Positions 8,695 through 18,370 are shown, numbered from the stretch's first letter. The stretch: DNA of 64,000 bases from Pedococcus dokdonensis (GCF_900104525.1 NZ_LT629711.1:62001-126000); one strand, 5' to 3'. The notes: generated by a model not told the origin, from the sequence alone. Made by a program: numbers and translations.

Positions 8695-10371
8695 TCACTT
8701 GCTCACCGTCACCGACGAGAACGTCTCGGCGGTCAGCGGGCTGGCCACGAGGCCCTGGACCTTCTTGCTGACGACGAGCGCCGGCGGGGAGTGGCTGATC
8801 GCCAGACCCGGGAGGTCGTTCTCCATGATCTCCTGGTTGAGCTTCTCGTAGGCGGTGGCCCGCTGGCCCTCGTCCACGATCGAGTCAGCAGCCTCGAGGT
8901 CGGCCGAGAGCTTCGCACCGTACGAGGTCGCACTGGTGTGGAAGTCGTTCGACTTGAGGTTGCCGAAGAAGGTGCCGATGAAGTTGTCGGCCGAGTTGTA
9001 GTCACCGGTCCAGCCGAGCAACCACGCGTCGTACCCACCGTTGTCCACGGTGTCGAGGTAGCCGCCGTTCCACGGCTTGGTGACCACGTTGACCTTGATG
9101 CCGACCGCCTCGAGGTCGCCGCGCAGCGCCTCGTAGATCTTCTGCGGGTCCGGCATGTAGGGACGCGACACCTCGGACGGGTAGGCGAACGTCAGGGTCA
9201 TGCCGTCGGCGCCGGCCTCCTTGAGGAGCGACTGGGCCTTGGCCTTGTCGTAGGCGTAGGGCTGGAGGTCCTTGTTGTAGCCGGCCACGGTGTCGGGCAT
9301 GAACTGCGTCGCCACCTGGGCGCCCTCGGGCAGCTGGGTCTTGACCAGCTGGTCACGGTTCAGCGCGTAGTAGAGGGCCTGACGGACCTTGAGGTCCTTC
9401 AGCTTCGGGTTCTTGGCCGGGTTGAGCCCCATGTAGAGGACGTTGAAGGCCGGGCGGACGAGGACGTTGTTGCCCGAGTCCTTGAGGCCCTTCCAGTCGG
9501 CCGGGTTCGGGAGGTCGTAGCCGTCGATGCTGCCGGCCTCGAGCTCCTGGCGACGGGTGCTCTCGTCGGGGATGATCTTGAAGACCAGCTTGGCCGTCTT
9601 CGCCTTCTCGCCCCAGTAGCTGTCGTTGCGCACGAGCGTGACCGTCTTGTTGGCCTCGTCGTACTTGTCCAGCTTGTAGGGGCCGGTGCCGACCGGGTTC
9701 TTCGAGTAGGCCGGGTAGCCGAAGCCCTCGCCCTGCTTGGTGACGTTGTTGGCGTCACCGGCCTTGAGGGCCTTGGGCGACTGCATCGAGAACGAGTCGA
9801 GCGACAGGGCCGTCGGGAACTTCGACGTCGCGCGGCTGATCTTGACTACCGCCGTCATGTCGTCCTTGGCCGTGCAACCCTGGTAGAGGGCATTGGCCGC
9901 GTCGGACTTGAACGCGCCCATCACGTCGGACCAGTACGCGGCCGGGCCGCCGGCCGCGGTCTCGTTCTGGTCGAACATGCGCTCGAAGTTGTAGCAGACG
10001 GCCTCAGCGTTGAACGCCTCGCCGTCCCAGAACTTGACGCCCTCGCGCAGGGTGAAGGTCCACTCCTTGCCGTCGGCGCTGGCTTCCCACTTGGTGGCCA
10101 GCTCGGGCTCGATGTCGGCGGTGCCGGGCTTGATGCCGACCAGTCCCTCCATCATCTGGCGGGTGACCCGGAAGGTCTCACCGTCAGTGGCGTAGAACGG
10201 GTCGAACAGCTCGGGGGCGCCGGCGGCGCCGAAGGTGATCGTGTCCTTGACGTCCCCACCGCCACTCGACGGGTTGTCGTTCGAGTTTCGGTCGGACTGG
10301 GCACAGGCTGCCAGCGTGAGGGCCAGCGTCGTCGCCAAGGCGACCGGGGCCGCCTTCCGCGTGAGCTTCAT
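8695..10371 (-). CDS. dppA: Peptide ABC importer substrate-binding lipoprotein (SBP family 5)
   Basis: The 558-residue precursor has a lipoprotein signal peptide with lipobox LAAC (Cys near 23), so the mature protein is tethered outside the membrane. It has the family 5 solute-binding fold, with a WTFTLREGVKFWDGEAF segment near residue 100 and a YMPDPQKIYEALRGDLEAVG region in the second lobe. It captures peptides, or in some relatives nickel complexes, for the DppBCDF transporter encoded downstream. GAGG lies 8 bases before ATG 10371. Ligand specificity cannot be read from the sequence. Confidence 0.92.
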   Translation of the reverse strand: MKLTRKAAPVALATTLALTLAACAQSDRNSNDNPSSGGGDVKDTITFGAAGAPELFDPFYATDGETFRVTRQMMEGLVGIKPGTADIEPELATKWEASADGKEWTFTLREGVKFWDGEAFNAEAVCYNFERMFDQNETAAGGPAAYWSDVMGAFKSDAANALYQGCTAKDDMTAVVKISRATSKFPTALSLDSFSMQSPKALKAGDANNVTKQGEGFGYPAYSKNPVGTGPYKLDKYDEANKTVTLVRNDSYWGEKAKTAKLVFKIIPDESTRRQELEAGSIDGYDLPNPADWKGLKDSGNNVLVRPAFNVLYMGLNPAKNPKLKDLKVRQALYYALNRDQLVKTQLPEGAQVATQFMPDTVAGYNKDLQPYAYDKAKAQSLLKEAGADGMTLTFAYPSEVSRPYMPDPQKIYEALRGDLEAVGIKVNVVTKPWNGGYLDTVDNGGYDAWLLGWTGDYNSADNFIGTFFGNLKSNDFHTSATSYGAKLSADLEAADSIVDEGQRATAYEKLNQEIMENDLPGLAISHSPPALVVSKKVQGLVASPLTAETFSSVTVSK

Positions 10372-10486
10372 GTATACCTCGCTTGATGTGCGATCTTTGG
10401 TCGACCCGGTCGGGCGCCAAGGGTGGTGCTGGGTGCTGCCGTCCGCAGGAGGCGTGCGTGCGCAAACCTTCGGCGGTTGTCGGGTG

Positions 10487-10492
10487 ACCCTA
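10487..10492 (-). promoter_or_regulatory. Possible -10 box for the peptide ABC operon
   Basis: On the minus strand this is TAGGGT, about 115 bases before the binding-protein ATG. The divergent mutT-like gene starts at 10549, so this 177-base space serves both directions. No clear -35 was found. Confidence 0.35.
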
Positions 10493-10548
10493 GCGAGAAC
10501 TCCGGTCGCTGCACCCGTGCGCCGCGGAAATTAACAAAAGTGAGACCC

Positions 10549-10995
10549 ATGTCCGAAAGAGCCCGTGCTACGACCCGTGAGGTCGTGGGCGCCGCGGTCG
10601 TCGACGACCTCGCCCGCCCGACCCGGTTGCTGGCTGCCCGCCGCACGGAGCCGCCGGCGCTCGCGGGCGGCTGGGAGTTCCCCGGGGGCAAGATCGACCC
10701 GGGCGAGACGCCCGAGGCGGCGCTGCACCGGGAGCTGCTCGAGGAGCTCGGCGTCGAGGTCGTCCTCGGTGAGCGCGTGCCGGGTCCACTCGCGCGGGGT
10801 CGGTGGCCGTTGGGGGAGTCCTGGGCGATGACCGTCTGGTTCGCGGTCGTGTCCCGGGGCGAGCCGGCCCCGATCGAGGACCACGACGAGCTGCGCTGGC
10901 TCGCTCCGGACGAGCTCGACGCGGTGCCCTGGCTGCCCGCCGACCTCCCGATCGTCCACGCCATCGCGCCCCACCTCCGCGCGCCCCTGAGGTGA
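10549..10995 (+). CDS. mutT2: NUDIX hydrolase, MutT-type (8-oxo-dGTP/pyrophosphohydrolase)
   Basis: The 148-residue protein contains a perfect Nudix box, [17 protein letters not shown] followed by LEELGVEV, matching GX5EX7REUXEEXGU and giving the Mg2+-binding Glu residues. The preceding GGWEFPGG is typical of the MutT/8-oxo-dGTP branch that cleans oxidised nucleotides. In M. tuberculosis, as I recall, mutT2 (Rv1160) also lies upstream of typA, which supports the MutT2 assignment. ATG 10549 follows GTGAGAC; the 42 codons that could extend it upstream look like intergenic sequence. Confidence 0.85.
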   Translation: MSERARATTREVVGAAVVDDLARPTRLLAARRTEPPALAGGWEFPGGKIDPGETPEAALHRELLEELGVEVVLGERVPGPLARGRWPLGESWAMTVWFAVVSRGEPAPIEDHDELRWLAPDELDAVPWLPADLPIVHAIAPHLRAPLR

Positions 10996-11028
10996 GGTGT
11001 GCCGCGGGGGCGCCGCAGCGGCATACCT
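10995..11028 (+). terminator. Hairpin after the mutT-like gene
   Basis: AGGTGTGCCGC (10995-11005) pairs with GCGGCATACCT (11018-11028), allowing one G-U pair. It begins at the mutT stop codon and precedes the typA promoter. The right arm contains CGGCATAC. Confidence 0.55.
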
Positions 11029-11100
11029 GGCGTGTGGTGGGTGGTGTGGTCGTGCTCACGCGCGCAGGTGCGCGTGGTCAGCGCGTGCTCAAAAGCCTGA

Positions 11101-11106
11101 GACAAT
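11101..11106 (+). promoter_or_regulatory. Putative leaderless -10 element (GACAAT) of typA
   Basis: GACAAT is 7 bases before ATG 11114. It overlaps an alternative in-frame ATG at 11105, which argues that 11114 is the functional start. Confidence 0.5.
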
Positions 11107-11113
11107 GGTGCTC

Positions 11114-12997
11114 ATGCCCATGAAGACCCGCGGTGACATCCGCAATGTCGCCATCGTTGCCCACGTCGACCACGGAAAGACCACGCTGGTCGACAAGATG
11201 CTCTGGGAGGCCGGCGCGTTCGGCGAGCACCAGCACGTCGACGAGCGGGCGATGGACTCCGGTGACCTCGAGCGCGAGAAGGGGATCACCATCCTCGCGA
11301 AGAACACCGCCATCCACTACGCCGGCAAGGCGGCCGCCGACGCGGGCCTGGCCGACGGCGCGACGATCAACATCATCGACACCCCTGGCCACGCCGACTT
11401 CGGTGGCGAGGTCGAGCGCGGCCTGTCGATGGTCGACGGTGTCGTCCTTCTCGTGGACGCCAGCGAGGGCCCGCTCCCGCAGACCCGCTTCGTGCTGCGC
11501 AAGGCGCTCGCGGCCAAGATGCCCGTCGTCCTCTGCATCAACAAGGTCGACCGTCCCGACTCGCGCATCGCCGAGGTCGTCGACGAGGTCTACGAGCTGT
11601 TCATGGACCTCGATGCCGACGAGCACCAGATCGAGTTCCCGATCGTCTACGCCTCGGCCAAGAACGGCTGCGCGTCGATGAACCGACCCGAGAACGGCGG
11701 CCTGCCCGACACCGACAACCTCGAGGCGCTGTTCGCCACGATCCTCGACACCATCCCGGCGCCGGTCTACGACGACGAGGCCCCGCTGCAGGCGCACGTC
11801 ACGAACCTCGACGCGTCCAACTTCCTCGGCCGCCTCGCCCTGCTGCGCGTGCACAACGGCACGATCAAGAAGGGCCAGCAGGTCGCGTGGTGCAAGGTCG
11901 ACGGCAGCGTCGAGCGGGTCAAGATCACCGAGCTGCTGATGACCGAGGCGCTGGAGCGCAAGCCGGCCGAGTCCGCCGGGCCCGGTGACATCATCGCGAT
12001 CGCGGGCATCCCCGAGATCATGATCGGCGAGACCCTGGCCGATGCGGAGAACCCGATCCCGCTGCCCGTCATCACCGTCGACGAGCCGGCCATCTCGATG
12101 ACCATCGGCACCAACACCAGCCCCATGGTGGGCCGGGTGCGCGGCTCGAAGGTCACCGCGCGGATGGTCAAGGACCGCCTCGACAAGGAGCTGGTCGGCA
12201 ACGTCTCGCTGCGCGTCCTGGCCACCGAGCGCCCTGACGCGTGGGAGGTGCAGGGTCGCGGTGAGCTGGCCCTGGCGATCCTGGTCGAGCAGATGCGGCG
12301 TGAGGGTTACGAGCTGACCGTCGGCAAGCCGCAGGTCGTCACCCGCGAGATCGACGGCAAGACCCACGAGCCCGTCGAGCGCCTCACCATCGACACTCCC
12401 GAGGAGTTCCTCGGCGCGATCACCCAGATCCTCGCCGCCCGCAAGGGCCGCATGGAGCAGATGACCAACCACGGCACCGGCTGGATCCGGATGGAGTTCC
12501 TCGTGCCGTCCCGCGGGCTCATCGGCTTCCGCACGATGTTCCTCACCGAGACGCGCGGCACCGGTATCGCCCACCACGTCTTCGAGGACTACGAGCCGTG
12601 GTTCGGCACCATCACGACCCGCACCAGCGGCTCCCTCGTGTCCGACCGCACCGGGGTCGTGACCTCCTACGCGATGGTCAACCTCCAGGAGCGCGGCACC
12701 CTCTTCGTCGACCCGACGACCGAGGTCTACGAGGGCATGATCATCGGTGAGAACTCCCGCGCCGACGACATGGACGTCAACATCACCAAGGAGAAGAAGC
12801 TCACCAACGTGCGCGCCTCCTCCTCGGACAACTTCGAGAAGATCGTGCCGCCGCGCAAGCTGAGCCTCGAGCAGTCGCTGGAGTTCTGCCGCGAGGACGA
12901 GTGCGTCGAGGTCACGCCCGAGGCCGTTCGCATCCGCAAGGTCGAGCTCGACCAGACCGTCCGCGCCCGCACCGCCGCCCGGGCGCGCAACGCCTGA
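11114..12997 (+). CDS. typA: Translational GTPase TypA/BipA
   Basis: The 627-residue product is a ribosome-binding GTPase of the EF-G class, needed for ribosome assembly or stress adaptation. G1 is AHVDHGKTT, G2/switch I is LEREKGITILAKN, G3 is DTPGHADFGGEVER and G4 is NKVD. A beta-barrel domain, an EF-G-like domain (about 405-490) and the TypA-specific C-terminal domain, with GLIGFRTMFLTETRG, follow. ATG 11114 is chosen over 11105 and 11120 because of the upstream -10-like element. The lpqW-like gene begins 3 bases after its stop, as in mycobacteria. Confidence 0.96.
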   Translation: MPMKTRGDIRNVAIVAHVDHGKTTLVDKMLWEAGAFGEHQHVDERAMDSGDLEREKGITILAKNTAIHYAGKAAADAGLADGATINIIDTPGHADFGGEVERGLSMVDGVVLLVDASEGPLPQTRFVLRKALAAKMPVVLCINKVDRPDSRIAEVVDEVYELFMDLDADEHQIEFPIVYASAKNGCASMNRPENGGLPDTDNLEALFATILDTIPAPVYDDEAPLQAHVTNLDASNFLGRLALLRVHNGTIKKGQQVAWCKVDGSVERVKITELLMTEALERKPAESAGPGDIIAIAGIPEIMIGETLADAENPIPLPVITVDEPAISMTIGTNTSPMVGRVRGSKVTARMVKDRLDKELVGNVSLRVLATERPDAWEVQGRGELALAILVEQMRREGYELTVGKPQVVTREIDGKTHEPVERLTIDTPEEFLGAITQILAARKGRMEQMTNHGTGWIRMEFLVPSRGLIGFRTMFLTETRGTGIAHHVFEDYEPWFGTITTRTSGSLVSDRTGVVTSYAMVNLQERGTLFVDPTTEVYEGMIIGENSRADDMDVNITKEKKLTNVRASSSDNFEKIVPPRKLSLEQSLEFCREDECVEVTPEAVRIRKVELDQTVRARTAARARNA

Positions 12998-13000
12998 GCA

Positions 13001-14746
13001 GTGCGGTCCTCGATGCAGGCCCGCCGACCACGCAGGACCACGGTCCTCGCCGTGGGCGCAGCACTCGCTGCGCTCACGGCGTCGGCCTGCACGGGCAACG
13101 CCACCGACGACCCGAGCGACACCGGGCCGGCCGGCCAGCTGACCGTGCTGTCCCTGGGGCCGGTGGCGACGTGGGACCCGCAGCGGATCTCCAGCCCGCA
13201 GGACATCGCGTTCGCCGGCCGGGTCTTCACCCGCACCCTGACCGCCTTCCCGTCCGGTGCCGACGCCGCCCGGCAGCGGGCGGTCGAGGGCGACCTCGCG
13301 ACCAACGCGGGAAGCGTCGACCCGAGCCTGAAGCGCTGGACCTTCCAGCTGCGCGACGGCGTGAAGTGGCAGGACGGGTCTCCGGTCACCTGTGCGGATG
13401 TCCGCTACGGCGTCTCCAGGTCGTTCGCCGAGCCGTTCGCCGCGGAGGGGCTCAACTTCCCGCTGGCCTACCTCGACATCCCGCGCAAGCCCGACGGCTC
13501 CTCGGTCTACGTCGGTCCCTTCGCCAAGGACACCGACGGGCAGGCGGCCTTCGACAAGGCGGTCCGGTGCGACGGCACCACGGTCACCTTCCTGCTCAGC
13601 ACGCCGATGGCCGACTTCAACCAGGTCGTGGCGCTGCCGGTCTTCGCGCCCGTCAAGCAGGCCCAGGACCGGGCCGCCGACGGCACGTATGCCGTGTTCT
13701 CCAACGGCCCCTACCAGCTGAAGGGTGTGTGGAGCCCGAGCGCTGGGGGCACCTTCGAGCGAAACCCGCAGTGGGACAATGCAACCGACCCGATCCGCGA
13801 GGCGAAGCCGACCACTGTCGACTACGTCGAGGGCACCGAGTCGCAGACCGCCGTCCAGCAGGTGATCAACGACGCAGGGGTGCACCGGCGAGCGATCACC
13901 CTCGACTCCGCTCCGCCCGCCATGCAGCAGCACGTGCTGACCGACGCGGCGCTCAAGGCGCGCTCGGTGAACCCCTCCGCCCAGTTCGTCGACTACCTGG
14001 CGCCCAACGTGAGCAAGGGCGTCATGCGCAACCCGACGGTGCGCACCGCCCTCGCCCTCTCGACCAACCGCGAGGGCTACGTCAACGCCCTCGGTGGAGC
14101 CAGCGCGGCCTCGGAGGCGTACTCCCTCATCGGTCCGGCCCTGCCGGGGCACAGCGACGACGACCCGGTCGGCGCGGGACCGGCGGGTGACGCGGGGCGG
14201 GCGAAGGCGGCGCTCCAGGAGTCGGGGCTGACCCTGCCGGTGAAGATCCGGGTGGCCTACCGCTCCACGCCCACGGCCGACAAGGCAATGGCGGCGCTGG
14301 TCAACGGCTGGGAGTCGGCTGGTTTCAAGGTCAGCCTCCAGCCGCTCACCAAGGACTACTTCGCCGAGATCTCCAAGCCGGCCCAGGCGGCTCGCACCGA
14401 CGTCTTCTGGGCCAACTGGGCGCCGGCATGGCCGTCCGCGTCCACCGTCCTCCCGCCGCTGTTCGACAGCCGCCTCAACCTCTCGTCGAGCGGCACCGGC
14501 CGTGACTTCGGCGGGTTCACCGATCCGGCGGTCAACGCCGAGATCACGAGGATCGGCACGGTGTCGGATCCTGCGGCGAGCGCCGAGGCCTGGAGCAACC
14601 TGGACGCGTCCCTCGCCGAGCGCGGTGTCTTCGTCGCCCTCGCGCAGCGCAAGGCGCTCTACGTCGCGGGCAGCGCCGTGACCGGACTGTCCGCGAACGA
14701 GGCGCTGGGCGGGTTCGTCGACCTCGCCGCCGTGGGTGTGGAATAG
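13001..14746 (+). CDS. lpqW: LpqW-like lipoprotein of the SBP family 5 fold
   Basis: The 581-residue product has a lipoprotein signal peptide (lipobox TASAC) and the family 5 solute-binding fold (WTFQLRDGVKWQDGSPV near residue 110). Despite the fold, no permease or ATPase gene is adjacent. Instead it directly follows typA and precedes mshB. From memory, M. tuberculosis has lpqW (Rv1166) immediately after typA (Rv1165), and LpqW controls flow through phosphatidylinositol-mannoside/lipoarabinomannan synthesis rather than transport. I therefore call it LpqW-like. The start is GTG 13001, with ATG 13013 possible. An ordinary orphan binding protein remains the alternative. Confidence 0.75.
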   Translation: MRSSMQARRPRRTTVLAVGAALAALTASACTGNATDDPSDTGPAGQLTVLSLGPVATWDPQRISSPQDIAFAGRVFTRTLTAFPSGADAARQRAVEGDLATNAGSVDPSLKRWTFQLRDGVKWQDGSPVTCADVRYGVSRSFAEPFAAEGLNFPLAYLDIPRKPDGSSVYVGPFAKDTDGQAAFDKAVRCDGTTVTFLLSTPMADFNQVVALPVFAPVKQAQDRAADGTYAVFSNGPYQLKGVWSPSAGGTFERNPQWDNATDPIREAKPTTVDYVEGTESQTAVQQVINDAGVHRRAITLDSAPPAMQQHVLTDAALKARSVNPSAQFVDYLAPNVSKGVMRNPTVRTALALSTNREGYVNALGGASAASEAYSLIGPALPGHSDDDPVGAGPAGDAGRAKAALQESGLTLPVKIRVAYRSTPTADKAMAALVNGWESAGFKVSLQPLTKDYFAEISKPAQAARTDVFWANWAPAWPSASTVLPPLFDSRLNLSSSGTGRDFGGFTDPAVNAEITRIGTVSDPAASAEAWSNLDASLAERGVFVALAQRKALYVAGSAVTGLSANEALGGFVDLAAVGVE

Positions 14747-14750
14747 CCAC

Positions 14751-15653
14751 GTGACCGCCGACCCCGCGAACCTGCTCTTCGTCCATGCCCACCCGGACGA
14801 CGAGACGCTCACCGCCGGGCTCACCATGGCCCGCGCCGTGCGTGACGGCCACCGGGCGCACGTGCTCACCTGCACGTTGGGGGAGGAGGGCGAGGTCATC
14901 CCGCCGGCGCTGCAGCACCTCGACGCAGCCCACGACGACACCCTGGGGCCCTACCGCCTCGGCGAGCTGAGCGCCGCGATGGCCGTGCTCGGCGTGAGCC
15001 ACGAGGTGCTGGGGGCGGCTGCGGACGGCAGCGCGCTCTCGCGCTACCGCGACTCGGGCATGGCGGGCACCCCCAGCGCAGCCCACCCCGATGCCTTCGT
15101 CAACGCCGACGTCTCCGAGGCAGCCGGGCTCGTCGCCGACGTCATCCGCCGGGTGCGCCCCGAGGTCGTGGTGACCTACGACGAGCACGGTGGCTACCTC
15201 CACCCCGACCACGTGCAGACCCACCGCGTCACCTGCGCAGCGGTCGCCTCGCTGCCCCCGGCCGACCGACCCCGCCTGTATGCCGTGCTGGTGCCGGAGT
15301 CCTGGGCCCGCGAGGACCGCGAGTGGCTGGCCGAGCACCCGGTGGAGGGGAGCGGCTGGGCGCTGCCCGACCCGGACGGCGCCTACCCGCCGTCCGTGGT
15401 GCCCGACCACCTCGTCACCCACGAGGTGGTCAGCCCAGAGCTCGTGCCGGTGCAGGCCGCAGCCCTGCGCGAGCACGCCACCCAGGTGACCGTGGCGCCG
15501 TCGGGCGACACCTACGCGCTCTCCAACGACGTCGCCGCGCGCATCCCGGGTCGGGAGGGCTTCGCGCTCCTCGACCCGGCCACCGGCGGCCTCGCAACCG
15601 TCGACGCGACGGCGAGCGGGCGCCATACCGACCTCCTGGAGCGTGACCGGTGA
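14751..15653 (+). CDS. mshB: Mycothiol biosynthesis deacetylase MshB
   Basis: The 300-residue protein is a PIG-L/LmbE-fold zinc deacetylase. HAHPDDE near residue 13-19 provides two zinc ligands and the catalytic Asp, and HPDHVQTHR supplies the third ligand. It is predicted to deacetylate GlcNAc-inositol to GlcN-inositol, the second step of mycothiol synthesis. The length and the VVTYDEHGGYLHPDH segment match MshB rather than other PIG-L proteins. GTG 14751 lies 4 bases after the upstream stop, so it is probably co-transcribed with the lpqW-like gene. GTG 14736 is an alternative start. Confidence 0.88.
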   Translation: MTADPANLLFVHAHPDDETLTAGLTMARAVRDGHRAHVLTCTLGEEGEVIPPALQHLDAAHDDTLGPYRLGELSAAMAVLGVSHEVLGAAADGSALSRYRDSGMAGTPSAAHPDAFVNADVSEAAGLVADVIRRVRPEVVVTYDEHGGYLHPDHVQTHRVTCAAVASLPPADRPRLYAVLVPESWAREDREWLAEHPVEGSGWALPDPDGAYPPSVVPDHLVTHEVVSPELVPVQAAALREHATQVTVAPSGDTYALSNDVAARIPGREGFALLDPATGGLATVDATASGRHTDLLERDR

Positions 15654-16201
15654 GCGCCGCCGACGCCGCCCGTCCTCTGGGACCGACCGCACCGGTGCCG
15701 GGCGCGGCCGACCCGGCCGTCGACGCCGACCGGTTCCGGCTGGCGCTGGGCCGGTTCGCCACGGGCGTCACCGTGCTCACGACCTTCAGCGACGGGCACG
15801 ACCACGCGATGACCGCCAACGCCGTCACGTCGGTCTCGGTGGACCCGCTGCTCGTGCTGGTCTGCGTCGAGCTGGATGCCCGGTTCCACGACGCGATCAC
15901 CGAGTCGGGAGTGTGGGGCATCAGCATCCTCGGCGCCGAGCAGCGCGCCGTGGCCCAGTGGTTGTCCACGCAGGGGCGGCCGCTGCACGGCCAGCTCGAC
16001 CGCATCCCGCACCACCGCGGCACGGCCACCGGGGTGGCTCTGCTCGACGGCGCGCTCGCGACCCTCGAGCTGCGCACCACGGCCGTTCACCCGGCAGGTG
16101 ACCACAGCATCGTGGTCGGCGAAGTAGTCTCACTGGCGAGCACCGAGCACCCAGCCGACGCGCTCGTCTACTACCGCAGCCGCTACCAGACCCTCAAGTG
16201 A
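15650..16201 (+). CDS. Flavin reductase-like FMN-binding protein
   Basis: This 183-residue protein has the flavin reductase/split-barrel pattern: FRLALGRFATGVTVLTT, then AMTANAVTSVSVDPLLVLVCV, and a conserved GEVVSL near the C-terminus. Such enzymes reduce FMN with NAD(P)H, often for a partner monooxygenase; no partner is next to it. The GTG start overlaps the mshB stop by 4 bases (GTGA), indicating coupling. The substrate is unknown. Confidence 0.85.
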   Translation: MSAADAARPLGPTAPVPGAADPAVDADRFRLALGRFATGVTVLTTFSDGHDHAMTANAVTSVSVDPLLVLVCVELDARFHDAITESGVWGISILGAEQRAVAQWLSTQGRPLHGQLDRIPHHRGTATGVALLDGALATLELRTTAVHPAGDHSIVVGEVVSLASTEHPADALVYYRSRYQTLK

Positions 16202-16214
16202 TGGGAGCCCGCCC

Positions 16215-17894
16215 GTGAAGGACAGCGGTTCCGCCGCCCTGCGCCTCGGGATCGCCGTCGCGGTGCTGCTCGCGGGCTACCTCGGGTTGGCGTGGTTCCT
16301 CGGACGCCACATCCCGTCCAACTCCACCGTCGCCGGTGTCCCGGTCGGTGGCATGTCCCCCCAGAGGGCGGAGGACACCCTGCGCCGGGCCCTCGCGTCG
16401 CGCGAGACCGCCAAGGTCACGCTGCAGGCCGGTGACAAGACCTTCCAGCTCGATCCCCGGGCGGCCGGGCTGTCGATCGACTACGCCGGCACCGTCGACG
16501 GCCTCTCGGGTTTCAGCCTCAATCCGGGCGACGTCTGGGACAACCTGTCCGGCGGCTCCGACGAGGAGCTCGAGACGACGGTCGACCGCGACAAGCTGGT
16601 GTCCGCGCTGAAGGGGGCTGGGGCGACCCTCGACACCGCCGTCGTCCAGGGCTCCGTGACCTTCCCGGGCGGCAAGGTGAAGGCAGTCAAGCCCGTCGAG
16701 GGCTCGACCATGTCGGTCGACGGGACCGCCGACGAGGTCGCGGCCCGCTGGCCGAGCACCACGCCGATCGCCCCGCGCGTCGACAAGGTGCCCCCGGCCG
16801 TGACGGCCCAGGAGGTCGACCGGGCGGTCGCCGAGTTCGCGACGCCGGCCGTCTCCAGCCCGGTGACGGTCAAGGTGGGCGCGAAGTCCTTCGCGGTCCA
16901 GCCGGCCTCGTTCGCGCCCGCGCTCTCGATGAAGGCGGACGGGTCCGGCAAGCTGGCACCGTCGGTCGACAACGCGAAGCTCGTTGCGGCAGTGCGGAAG
17001 TCGGCTTCGGCAGCTGGCCTCGAGGAGAAGCCGCGCGATGCCAAGATCACCTTCAAGGGCAACAAGCCGGTCGTGGTGCCCTCTGCCGCGGGCGCGACCC
17101 TCGACGAGAAGTCGGTGGTCGCGACGTTCGTCCCGGCCCTCACCTCGCCGGACCGCACCGCGACCGTCACGACCGCCGTGGTGCAACCCAAGCTCACGAC
17201 GGCTGCCGCCGAGAAGATCAAGCCCCGCGAGGTGGTCTCGACCTTCACGACCTACTTCCCCTACAACCCGCCGCGCACCGAGAACATCACGATCGCCGCC
17301 CGCACCCTCAACGGCACCTACGTGGGACCGGGTGAGCAGTTCAGCCTCAACAAGGTCCTGGGTCAGCGGACCGCCGCCAAGGGCTACAACCCGGCCCCGG
17401 TCATCAACAACGGCCGACTGACGACCGACTATGGCGGCGGCATCTCGCAGCTCTCGACCACGACCTTCAACGCCGCGTTCTTCTCCGGCGTCAAGATCGA
17501 CGAGTACCTCGCGCACAGCTTCTACATCTCGCGCTATCCCGAGGGCCGTGAGGCAACCATCTCCTGGCCCGACGTCGACCAGAAGTGGACCAACGACACC
17601 GGCTACGGGATCCTCATCCAGTCCTTCGTCTCCAACGGTTCCGTGACGGTCACCTTCCACGGCACCAAGGTGTGGGACATCGAGGCGGTAAAGGGGCCGC
17701 GGCGCAACATCGTCCAGCCGCGCACGATCGTCGACGACAAGCCCGGCTGCGTGACCCAGACGCCCAGCACCGGCTTCGACGTGACGGTCTCGCGGATCTT
17801 CAAGAAGGCCGGCAAGACGGTGCGCACGTCCACGTTCAGCACGCACTACATCCCCGAGGACAAGGTCACCTGCACGCACCCCGACGCGAACTGA
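16215..17894 (+). CDS. VanW-family membrane-anchored protein
   Basis: A 559-residue protein with one N-terminal membrane helix (about 9-30), then two repeated peptidoglycan-binding-like modules (the second with SKSFAVQPASFAP-like sequence), and a C-terminal VanW domain. The latter shows TLNGTYVGPGEQFSLNKVLG, YGGGISQLSTTTFNAAFFSG and FYISRYPEGREATI. VanW is found in vancomycin-resistance clusters but its biochemical role is unresolved. An external, cell-wall-associated position is likely. GTG 16215 has GGGAG 9 bases upstream and is 13 bases past the flavin reductase stop, so it can be the last gene of the typA-led run. Confidence 0.86.
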   Translation: MKDSGSAALRLGIAVAVLLAGYLGLAWFLGRHIPSNSTVAGVPVGGMSPQRAEDTLRRALASRETAKVTLQAGDKTFQLDPRAAGLSIDYAGTVDGLSGFSLNPGDVWDNLSGGSDEELETTVDRDKLVSALKGAGATLDTAVVQGSVTFPGGKVKAVKPVEGSTMSVDGTADEVAARWPSTTPIAPRVDKVPPAVTAQEVDRAVAEFATPAVSSPVTVKVGAKSFAVQPASFAPALSMKADGSGKLAPSVDNAKLVAAVRKSASAAGLEEKPRDAKITFKGNKPVVVPSAAGATLDEKSVVATFVPALTSPDRTATVTTAVVQPKLTTAAAEKIKPREVVSTFTTYFPYNPPRTENITIAARTLNGTYVGPGEQFSLNKVLGQRTAAKGYNPAPVINNGRLTTDYGGGISQLSTTTFNAAFFSGVKIDEYLAHSFYISRYPEGREATISWPDVDQKWTNDTGYGILIQSFVSNGSVTVTFHGTKVWDIEAVKGPRRNIVQPRTIVDDKPGCVTQTPSTGFDVTVSRIFKKAGKTVRTSTFSTHYIPEDKVTCTHPDAN

Positions 17895-18370
17895 CGCCCT
17901 GCGACCCGGTCGTCGGGTTGTCGCGGAACCGGCGGGTGATCGCGTGCGGGAGCGCTGCTGTCGGGCTTCCGACGTCTGCGCGCTCGGGCCGGCGTCGCCC
18001 GTGAGGTCGCTGGTCAGGGAGTCGTGGACGAGCGAGCACCGTCGGCGATCCGCCAGTCGAGACCTCGCCGTGATGTCCGATATCACCTGATTTACCGTGC
18101 AACCGCCCGAGCGTCGATTTCACACCCCGAGAGCGGTTGGCTACTGTCCTGCGACGTCGATCCGAGGGTGCCCCCGCATCCCGGGCCGGTGTCCGGAGCC
18201 TCCTGCAGGGAGGTGGCCGTCGGAAGCGCGTCCAGCAGGACGCCACCGCCGTCTGGGTGACCAGCTCTGCCGCAGGTGCAGGTCTGGCACTCGTCGGTGC
18301 GCACGAAGCGCTGTTCCGCGCGAGCCATGCCCGAGCCACGGCCCTCACCCCTCAGGGCCCAAGGAGACCA
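17895..18370 (+). other. 476-base gene-free leader before the Tat-exported protein
   Basis: No gene is supported here. The downstream reading frame is open back to 18137, but composition and the strong ribosome-binding site at 18361 argue against that extension. A possible promoter is TTTCAC (18118-18123), an 18-base spacer and TACTGT (18142-18147), which would give a 5' untranslated region of about 215 bases. I recognised no riboswitch class in it. Confidence 0.4.

Noticed and set aside
11078..14941. A 1287-codon open frame on the minus strand
   Set aside because: It is antisense to typA, lpqW and the start of mshB, which have clear domains; high-GC third positions keep the opposite frame open.
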